Assembly: GCA_020216785.1 (NCBI GenBank)
Contig: JAIWNO010000299.1
Coordinates: forward strand, 1-12,910
Direction: 5' to 3'
From: Desulfomonile sp.
GTDB taxonomy: Bacteria; Desulfobacterota; Desulfomonilia; Desulfomonilales; Desulfomonilaceae
Length of the DNA stretch: 12,910 bases
Shown: piece by piece, positions 1 through 4,856 of the stretch
Layout: every line of letters starts with the position of its first letter
How positions within the stretch are numbered: the stretch's first letter is position 1
Notes under the pieces: generated by a model
Databases searched by the model: none
What the model was told of the DNA's origin: nothing
Seen by the model: only the letters and a program-made list of their open reading frames with translations
Translations under genes and position numbers: made by a program

Positions 1-1
1 G

Positions 2-448
2 TGCGGTACAGTACAACATTCTCTCGCGAACAAGGAGTACTTTTCCACCTTAAAAAAGATCATTTTTTGTCTTGACAAAGGGGTACACCTCAAGGTGCTG
101 AACCCCAACCCTCGCTTTTCCTTTCATGACCTTCGCCATACGTTCAAGGCCAACTGTAGGCGCTCTGGAATACCCGAAGTTATTTCTGAGAGGATTTGTG
201 GACATGCTGATGCTGACGGGTATCTTGACGGGAAGCTTCCTCCGAGTCAACGATATGGAGGGATGTCTGATGAAGAGTTCATAGATGCCATCGATAACTT
301 GACCGTAAACCATGGTTATTCTGAAATCAATTCAAAACCAGTGTCATTATTTGGGCTTAGACAGAATTTACAACCTAATTTTAAAGATTCCGTTGATAAC
401 CCTTCTGGGTCTTTGTCCCCCGTGAGGAAAAATAGTGCTATCGGATAA
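2..448 (+). CDS. Tyrosine recombinase (phage-type integrase), C-terminal part, cut by the window edge
   Basis: The reading frame is open from base 2 to a TAA at 446-448, so the gene begins left of the window; an internal GTG at 95 is unlikely to be the real start. The visible 148 residues carry the C-terminal half of the tyrosine recombinase catalytic domain. HDLRH supplies the HxxR pair, ERICGHA the next histidine, and RYGGMSDEEF the likely nucleophilic tyrosine. The first catalytic arginine and lysine would lie upstream. The stretch between GHA and RYGG is about seven residues longer than in many family members, and holds a second tyrosine (DGY), so the nucleophile assignment is good but not certain. 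The enzyme would cut and rejoin DNA at an attachment site. It ends 84 bases from the 3' end of a tRNA-Ala gene, a classic integration target. Base composition is AT-richer than in the genes to the right, consistent with transferred DNA. Confidence 0.85.
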   Translation, partial: CGTVQHSLANKEYFSTLKKIIFCLDKGVHLKVLNPNPRFSFHDLRHTFKANCRRSGIPEVISERICGHADADGYLDGKLPPSQRYGGMSDEEFIDAIDNLTVNHGYSEINSKPVSLFGLRQNLQPNFKDSVDNPSGSLSPVRKNSAIG

Positions 449-487
449 TCCACGGGGGTGCAGGAGGGGGGCAAAATGGGATTTCCA

Positions 488-516
488 AAGAAAAAGGTCA
501 TGTTGCCGCATGACCT
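488..516 (-). terminator. Intrinsic terminator downstream of tRNA-Ala
   Basis: Read on the minus strand, an 8-bp perfect stem (AGGTCATG paired with CATGACCT, 516-509 and 502-495) encloses a 6-base loop. It is followed at once by TTTTTCTT. It sits 17 bases beyond the CCA end of the tRNA, so it is well placed to end the tRNA transcript. It could also block read-through from the glycan operon upstream. On the plus strand the same hairpin lacks a U-tract, so it is a poor terminator for the integrase. Confidence 0.7.
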
Positions 517-532
517 AACTTCTTGAATTCTT

Positions 533-577
533 TGGTGGAGATGAAGGGATTTGAACCCTCGACCCCCGCGTTGCGAA
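533..577 (-). other. Candidate attachment site in the 3' half of tRNA-Ala
   Basis: Tyrosine integrases often recombine in the 3' half of a tRNA gene, between the anticodon loop and the CCA end, and the element carries bases that restore the tRNA. Here the tRNA 3' end points toward an integrase gene only 84 bases away, so the crossover core is probably in this stretch. No second copy of the tRNA 3' end was found in the window; it would be expected at the far end of the element, to the left. Exact limits cannot be set from one junction. Confidence 0.35.
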
Positions 578-607
578 CGCGGTGCTCTCCCGCTGAGCTA
601 CATCCCC
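533..607 (-). tRNA. tRNA-Ala, anticodon CGC
   Basis: The minus strand folds into a full cloverleaf of 75 bases including an encoded CCA. The acceptor stem is GGGGATG with CATCTCC, the D stem GCTC/GAGC, the anticodon stem CCGCG/CGCGG around TTCGCAA (571-577), and the T stem GAGGG/CCCTT around TTCAAAT. The anticodon CGC reads GCG alanine codons. The G3:U70 wobble pair, the main identity element for alanyl-tRNA synthetase, is present, as is A73. CCA is gene-encoded, so the CCA-end enzyme domain encoded at 4857-7568 would act on this tRNA only in repair. The 3' end faces the integrase gene. Confidence 0.97.
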
Positions 608-619
608 ATAGCCTTGAAA

Positions 620-648
620 AACTAACACGGTGCGCGGGGTCATGTCAA
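620..648 (-). promoter_or_regulatory. Probable promoter of tRNA-Ala
   Basis: On the minus strand a perfect TTGACA (648-643) is followed after 17 bases by TTAGTT (625-620), 12 bases before the first tRNA base. The -35 box and the spacing to the tRNA are right for a stable-RNA promoter with a very short leader. The -10 box is poor, matching TATAAT at only two of six positions. Confidence 0.45.
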
Positions 649-656
649 GTGCCGCT

Positions 657-1334
657 TCACTTCTTTCGATTCAAGCCGTGACGGGCACCACGTTTCGAAA
701 CAGTTCCGCGACCGGCTTTTTCAAGCTTCTTGCCCAGGACTCCGACGAAAAAGCCCCAGAAATAGAAGTGCGTGCTCTTGGGCTTCAGTCCCGCGGCGAA
801 AAACCAGCTCACCAGCCAGTGCGTTGTAAATACTGGTCCGAGCCACTCGCCGGCGCGCGTGCCTTTCAAAAACGGCTGGAAGAACAACGGCCCCCAACGA
901 TACGGAACCCCGACAAATACGTGACCGCCGGGAGCGCATACGCGGACCATCTCCAGAAGCCCCGTGTCCATGTTGCTCAGGTGTTCCAAAGTACTGCTGT
1001 TCCACACCAAGTCGAACGATCCGTCCGCAAACGGCAGCGTATACACGTTCCCGGCCGCGGCCTTGAGGCTCGAGTCTCGCCTGCGTCCTTCCCGGAGCGA
1101 TTCCTCGTCGAAATCCACTGCCACAGCGCATTTGACCCCCGGAGTCGACGCAAGCAGCGACGTGGTAAATCCCGGTCCTGAACCTGCTTCCAGCACGCGG
1201 CGCATCGAAATCCCGCTTTTCAGGAAATAATTGACCAAGTTGCGGCTGACTCCATGGCGCAGTCGGTCGTAAACCCCGTACACCAGCGTGCCGGGACCGC
1301 CGCCAAGGCTCCAGGACTGTTGTGGTTCCGTCAT
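657..1334 (-). CDS. Class I SAM-dependent methyltransferase, last gene of the glycan operon
   Basis: This 225-residue protein has the Methyltransf_11-type Rossmann fold. SAM motif I is VLEAGSGPGF near residues 47-56, an acidic ribose contact lies in AVDFDEES near 74, the adenine-side aspartate is in LPFADGSFD near 104, and motif IV is DLVWNSSTLEHLSN. The aromatic C-terminal part (WFFAAG, HFYFWGFFVG) may bind a lipid or glycan acceptor. The acceptor cannot be read from the sequence; the operon context suggests a sugar or polyprenyl-linked glycan. Neither possible start (ATG at 1334 or GTG at 1343) has a good ribosome binding site. I chose ATG 1334 because it overlaps, as ATGA, the stop of a 17-codon ORF just upstream, which would allow coupled translation. 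The protein is not a duplicate of the neighbouring methyltransferase; the two share little beyond the SAM motifs. Confidence 0.85.
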   Translation of the reverse strand: MTEPQQSWSLGGGPGTLVYGVYDRLRHGVSRNLVNYFLKSGISMRRVLEAGSGPGFTTSLLASTPGVKCAVAVDFDEESLREGRRRDSSLKAAAGNVYTLPFADGSFDLVWNSSTLEHLSNMDTGLLEMVRVCAPGGHVFVGVPYRWGPLFFQPFLKGTRAGEWLGPVFTTHWLVSWFFAAGLKPKSTHFYFWGFFVGVLGKKLEKAGRGTVSKRGARHGLNRKK

Positions 1335-1384
1335 GCGGCACACCAGAACCAGCAGCGGCGATGCACGTCGATCATGCGGCTCAT
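1331..1384 (-). CDS. Possible 17-codon coupling ORF between the two methyltransferase genes
   Basis: An ATG at 1384 opens a 17-codon frame (MSRMIDVHRRCWFWCAA) ending in TGA at 1333-1331. That stop overlaps the likely ATG of the downstream methyltransferase as ATGA. A purine-rich GGAAGG lies about 12 bases upstream of the start, inside the end of the preceding gene. It may exist to carry ribosomes to a gene with no ribosome binding site of its own. The peptide resembles nothing I recognise, and it could be chance. Confidence 0.25.
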   Translation of the reverse strand: MSRMIDVHRRCWFWCAA

Positions 1385-1392
1385 AACAAGAA

Positions 1393-2139
1393 TCACCCTT
1401 CCTTTCTGATCATCGCGAAGACCGATGTCCCCGCGGGGAGGCACAAGTACGGCAGAACCAAGGCTTCCAGTGCGCACGGCAGCTGCAGCAACAGGTTGAA
1501 GAGTGGATTGGGCAGCTTCACATCCGACACAGCCTGTGCCCGATCTACATGTTGAGCCGGCGGATTGAGGAGCTTCCATACTGCCATCAAAGGAAACAAG
1601 AGAAAAAATAAGTACGACGAGTGGAGCACCTTCACCTGCGGCACATTGAACAGCCCGAGGAATTGCTTTCGGTTGAAACGACGCACCGAATGTACCGCGC
1701 GATCGTGCTCGCTAAGAAGCCACTGGTGTGCTGCCATTTGGAATATTCCCATAGCGCCGGGTTTCATGACCCGAACGGCCTCCCGGACCGCTGCGTGAGG
1801 ATCGACCGGCTCGCATTCGAGAACATCTACGCAGCAAACAAGGTCAAAAGAAGAGTTTTCAAACGGGAGATTGTTGGCATCGCCCACGACTCCGACAGTT
1901 GCGCCGGGCTCTTTGTTAAGCTCCGCGATCGCCAGTGGAGAGACGTCAAGTCCGGTCACCTGATAACCGTTTCTCATAAGATGGCGGAGAAAGCCGCCGG
2001 TGCCGCAGCCGATGTCGAGCGCTCTTGCCCGCGAGTCACGTGCCGCCGGAACGAACCGCAGAAGGTAGCGGTGGAGCGATCTATACCACCATAATTGCTC
2101 CTCACAGGTCCGCATCCGGCGGTATTCATCAGGATTCAC
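1393..2139 (-). CDS. Class I SAM-dependent methyltransferase with hydrophobic C-terminal part
   Basis: This 248-residue protein shows SAM motif I (ALDIGCGTGGF, residues 40-50), the ribose-binding aspartate in VTGLDVSP (D65), the adenine-side GDANNLPF (86-93), and motif IV SFDLVCCVDVLE (97-108). The N-terminal EEQLWWYRSLHRYLL resembles methyltransferases found in polysaccharide gene clusters. Two strongly hydrophobic stretches (about 176-191 and 213-235) suggest contact with the membrane or a lipid-linked substrate. The start is a GTG that overlaps the TGA of the cupin gene as GTGA, a sign of coupled translation; AAGG lies nine bases upstream. The natural substrate is unknown; a sugar made by the operon's other enzymes is the obvious candidate, as an inference from context only. 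Confidence 0.87.
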   Translation of the reverse strand: MNPDEYRRMRTCEEQLWWYRSLHRYLLRFVPAARDSRARALDIGCGTGGFLRHLMRNGYQVTGLDVSPLAIAELNKEPGATVGVVGDANNLPFENSSFDLVCCVDVLECEPVDPHAAVREAVRVMKPGAMGIFQMAAHQWLLSEHDRAVHSVRRFNRKQFLGLFNVPQVKVLHSSYLFFLLFPLMAVWKLLNPPAQHVDRAQAVSDVKLPNPLFNLLLQLPCALEALVLPYLCLPAGTSVFAMIRKEG

Positions 2140-2534
2140 GGTTCAACCTTGCAGGGATAGATGTCCGGGTTGTCGTTCCGATATCGGTAGGATTTCATGA
2201 GGATAAAATCGGAATCCTCAAGGTATTGAATCACGTGCGTCTCGAACGGAAGCAGGTATACGCCTTGCCCCGCGACAAGCTCGACCTCGTCCATGCTGTT
2301 GTCGATGAGATGTCGAACAGCGATCCTGGCCCGACCGCTTATCAGATAGAAATACGCGCGGCATTCACGGTGGTAATGGTTGCCCATCTCCGCATTTTTT
2401 GCCATGGAACCGTGAATGATGGTCTCCCAAGGCCCTTCGTTGACGATTTCCACAAACAAGCCTCGCTCGTCCTTGCGGACAAACGTCGGAGCCACAGGTT
2501 TGCAGCCGTGATTGGTACCGTTGGGATGATCCAT
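2136..2534 (-). CDS. Small cupin, FdtA/WxcM-like sugar isomerase or epimerase family
   Basis: This 132-residue single-domain beta-barrel protein carries the pattern GNHYHRECRAYFYLISGRARI (split here as GNHYHRE near 51-57 and YLISG near 63-67). It is close to the GNHxHKE...SG signature of the FdtA/WxcM C-terminal cupins. Those enzymes shift the keto group of dTDP-4-keto-6-deoxy sugars between C4 and C3, ahead of an aminotransferase. The VELVAGQGVYLLPFETHVIQ segment forms the second cupin motif with its histidine. The length matches single-domain FdtA proteins. ATG 2534 lies one base after the stop of the glycosyltransferase gene and has GGAGG about nine bases upstream. The exact reaction is not settled: a dTDP-4-dehydrorhamnose epimerase-like or non-catalytic sugar-binding role remains possible. 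The aminotransferase in the same operon fits a ketoisomerase-aminotransferase pair. Confidence 0.75.
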   Translation of the reverse strand: MDHPNGTNHGCKPVAPTFVRKDERGLFVEIVNEGPWETIIHGSMAKNAEMGNHYHRECRAYFYLISGRARIAVRHLIDNSMDEVELVAGQGVYLLPFETHVIQYLEDSDFILMKSYRYRNDNPDIYPCKVEP

Positions 2535-2535
2535 G

Positions 2536-3258
2536 TTAATTGCCTCCGCGGAGAATCCGAAAACGAAGCGAGACGATCCGGAACGCGTAGTGAAAACCGG
2601 TTCTTAGAAAGGACCACAGCGACGGCATGGATTTAGAGAACCCTTCCGTGCGATCGGTGAATTCGTACCCGATCTCCTTGATCTTGAGACCTGCTCTATG
2701 CGCGTCATAAACCATCTCGATGAAATACTCGCCATATCCGAAGGGAATGATGGTGATGGTGTCGAATACGGACCGCTTCAGCGCCACAAAGCCGCTGTCG
2801 TAGTCCTTGATCCCGCCGCCGAGCACCAGATTTGCGAACCCGTTGATGATGCGGCTGGAGAGCACTCGTACGGGCGCGCGCTTGTCCGAGCCCCCATCCG
2901 CATACCGAGATCCGATGGCGATATCGTACTGATCAAGAACGTCGATCATCCTCGCGAGAACCGGCGGCGGCATACAGGTGTCCGCATCCATCCAGCAGAC
3001 GATGTCACCTGTACTCTCGAGAATACCTCGATGGAACGCGGAAGCAAGACCGCGTGCTTTGCGGCGAATGAGCACCACATCAGGGTCGTTGAGGGCCGCG
3101 ACCGCGTCGGCAGTGCCGTCCGGTGAATTGTCGTCGACCACGATGATTTCCCGAGGGGGTGAAATGTGCTCCTTAAGCGACTGAATCAGCGGGATGATGT
3201 TTTCGCGTTCGTTGTAAGTTGGGGTAATAATGGATATTTTTGATCCGGCTGGTCGCAT
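2536..3258 (-). CDS. Family 2 glycosyltransferase, polyprenol-phosphate sugar synthase (DPM1) type
   Basis: This 240-residue protein is a GT-A fold family 2 glycosyltransferase. ISIITPTYNERENI (8-21) is the nucleotide-binding strand, VDDNSPDGT (41-49) the first acidic motif, and DAD (91-93) the metal-binding DxD. KDYDSGF (151-157) and EIGYEFTDRTEGFSKS (195-210) match dolichyl/polyprenyl-phosphate mannosyltransferases, which end in a similar FxDRxxGxSK motif. The length equals the short, soluble DPM1 type without C-terminal membrane segments. It probably transfers a sugar from a nucleotide donor to a lipid phosphate at the inner face of the cytoplasmic membrane. The donor sugar cannot be told from sequence. 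GAGGAG lies about ten bases before ATG 3258, inside the end of the aminotransferase gene, from which it is separated by six bases. Confidence 0.88.
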   Translation of the reverse strand: MRPAGSKISIITPTYNERENIIPLIQSLKEHISPPREIIVVDDNSPDGTADAVAALNDPDVVLIRRKARGLASAFHRGILESTGDIVCWMDADTCMPPPVLARMIDVLDQYDIAIGSRYADGGSDKRAPVRVLSSRIINGFANLVLGGGIKDYDSGFVALKRSVFDTITIIPFGYGEYFIEMVYDAHRAGLKIKEIGYEFTDRTEGFSKSMPSLWSFLRTGFHYAFRIVSLRFRILRGGN

Positions 3259-3264
3259 CTGGGT

Positions 3265-4434
3265 TCATCTCCTCATTTCCAGCACTGCTTCGGCAACGGT
3301 ATCGATCTCCCGTTCCGTGAGGCTCAAACCGGACGGCAGAGAGATTCCGTTGAGGCTGAGCTTGTCGGTGACCGGATAATCGCCGGAAGTATCCGGGTAG
3401 CGCGGGTCATTCCCATCGGTGTACACCGGCTGCCGGTGAAGGCTGTTGAAAGGGAGACGGCACTGGATTTTCTTTTCCGCGAGGTGGGCGATCACTTGGT
3501 CGCGTGTCGCACCGAATCCTTCTTCGAGGACAATCATGAAATTCCAGTAAGAGCTGACGGCCCAAGGCATTTCCACTTGCATGGTAATGTTGGGACAGCC
3601 TTCAAAGCGCTCGCGGTAGCGTGCCGCGATATCTCGTTTCTTGGCGACTTTCTCGTCGATTCGTTCTGTCTGAGCAAGTCCAATGGCCGCTTGGAGGTTG
3701 GTAAGCCTGTAGTTGAAGCCCATAACGCGATGGACGTACGTACGCCCCTCACCCTCGAAGCCGTGACTCCGCATGATGCGCAAACGTTCAGCGATGTCCG
3801 GGTCGTTGGTGAGGACCAGACCCCCTTCACCAGTGGTGAGGGTTTTCGTCGCATAAAAGCTGAAGCATGCGGCATCGCCGAAGCTGCCTGCTTTGCGCCC
3901 CTTGTATTCGGTCCCATGTGCTTGAGCGGCATCTTCGATCAGGAGGAGTGAATGGCGCTTGGCGATCTCCATGAGTCGGTCCATATCGCAAGGGTGGCCG
4001 TACATGTGGACCGCGATAATGGCTTTAGTTCTGGGCGTGATCGCTTTTTCCACCGCGTCGGGATCGATGCACCAGGTGTCCTTGTCCACATCGACGAACA
4101 CGGGTTTGGCGCCGGCCAGAATTACCATGTTGGAGTCCGCGACGAGCGTATAATCCGGCACGATCACTTCGTCGCCGAAACCAATGCCGAGCGCTTCCAG
4201 CGCGAGATGGATGGCCGCAGTGCCATTGCTGCACGCCACGCCGTGCGCACAGCCGCAGTAGCCTGCAAATGCTTGCTCGAACGCCCCGATATAGCTCCCC
4301 ATTGAGGAGATCCAGTTGGTGTCGAGGCAATCCACCACGTATTTCTTCTCGTTTCCGTCGAGCACAGGGATATTCTGAAAGATCATGGCAAATTCCATAC
4401 CGTCGTACGGCGAAATCTCCGGCTTCCACTTCAT
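3265..4434 (-). CDS. DegT/DnrJ/EryC1/StrS-family PLP sugar aminotransferase (perosamine synthase-like)
   Basis: The 389-residue protein covers the whole fold-type I aminotransferase domain. WISSMGSYIGAFEQAFA (41-57) and ACSNGTAAIHLALEALGIG (67-85) form the N-terminal cofactor region. LIEDAAQAHG (165-174) gives the PLP-nitrogen aspartate D168, and FSFYATKTLTTGEGG (191-205) gives K197 as the Schiff-base lysine. This last motif is close to GDP-perosamine synthase and related C4 sugar aminotransferases (SFFGNKTITTGEGG type). It should move an amino group from glutamate to a keto-sugar nucleotide. I chose ATG 4434 (GGAAG ten bases upstream); a TTG at 4482 would add 16 unusual residues and is less likely. 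It is the first gene of the operon, about 115 bases downstream of a predicted start point. Whether it acts at C4 or at C3, as an FdtB-like partner of the cupin, is open. Confidence 0.9.
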   Translation of the reverse strand: MKWKPEISPYDGMEFAMIFQNIPVLDGNEKKYVVDCLDTNWISSMGSYIGAFEQAFAGYCGCAHGVACSNGTAAIHLALEALGIGFGDEVIVPDYTLVADSNMVILAGAKPVFVDVDKDTWCIDPDAVEKAITPRTKAIIAVHMYGHPCDMDRLMEIAKRHSLLLIEDAAQAHGTEYKGRKAGSFGDAACFSFYATKTLTTGEGGLVLTNDPDIAERLRIMRSHGFEGEGRTYVHRVMGFNYRLTNLQAAIGLAQTERIDEKVAKKRDIAARYRERFEGCPNITMQVEMPWAVSSYWNFMIVLEEGFGATRDQVIAHLAEKKIQCRLPFNSLHRQPVYTDGNDPRYPDTSGDYPVTDKLSLNGISLPSGLSLTEREIDTVAEAVLEMRR

Positions 4435-4555
4435 GAGAAAAGGGCTTCCGGAGATTCCGCAAGAGACCGTTGAGCGAGGCAAAGATTACTCGTACGGGCC
4501 GGCAATCGAGTGCCCCGGAAAATTCACCGGCCGAGCCGCCGGTCGCATCCAGCGC

Positions 4556-4585
4556 ATAGTACAAGTCTTCTTCGCCGGTTGTCAA
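4556..4585 (-). promoter_or_regulatory. Sigma-70-type promoter of the glycan operon
   Basis: On the minus strand a perfect TTGACA (4585-4580) and TACTAT (4561-4556, four of six matches to TATAAT) are separated by 18 bases. The predicted start point is near 4549, leaving a leader of about 115 bases to ATG 4434. It is the only strong promoter-like pair found upstream of the five minus-strand genes. Confidence 0.6.
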
Positions 4586-4841
4586 CTGCAATGACTTCCG
4601 CGCTGCGTCCGTTCCGTTATAGTCCGGGAACTGGTCACAGCTATCGTAGCGAAGGCTTGCCTCGGTGATCGGACAGGACTCGTGCTCTTCAGACGGGAAA
4701 AACCACCCCGCTATATCAGAATACCAGCCTGCCGTCGTTGACCGAGCGTGATCTCTCTTTGCCCGGCCTGAATCGCATGCTTACCTCATGTACGGAAGAC
4801 GATTGGCGAGCGCTTTGTACCTTTCACAGCACCGCCGATCC

Positions 4842-4850
4842 TGATAAGAT
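4842..4850 (+). promoter_or_regulatory. Extended -10 element placed for a leaderless transcript
   Basis: TGATAAGAT matches the extended -10 pattern TGnTATAAT, with four of six matches in the hexamer. Only six bases (GCCGAC) separate it from ATG 4857, so transcription would start at or next to the A of the ATG. No Shine-Dalgarno sequence is visible upstream of this ATG, which agrees with a leaderless message. No good -35 box is present. Confidence 0.4.
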
Positions 4851-4856
4851 GCCGAC

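Larger units (their letters stand above)
4435..4856. other. Divergent intergenic region between the glycan operon and the DHH/CBS/nucleotidyltransferase gene
   Basis: These 422 bases contain no convincing gene. They hold the minus-strand promoter of the glycan operon, its leader, and the plus-strand extended -10 element of the gene starting at 4857. In the leader, ACCGGC (4526-4531) pairs with GCCGGT (4538-4543) around a 6-base loop. On the minus strand this is followed by GAATTTTCC, so it could be a weak attenuator or simply mRNA structure. Between about 4600 and 4835 I see no further clear signal. Confidence 0.6.

Noticed and set aside
630..1181. A 183-codon plus-strand frame opposite the last methyltransferase
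   Set aside because: The minus strand encodes a clear SAM methyltransferase here; the plus frame has arginine- and proline-rich shadow composition and no ribosome binding site.
4025..4591. A 188-codon minus-strand frame overlapping the aminotransferase gene
   Set aside because: It is out of frame with the well-conserved aminotransferase, resembles no protein family, and its start lies at the predicted promoter, so it is most likely a shadow.
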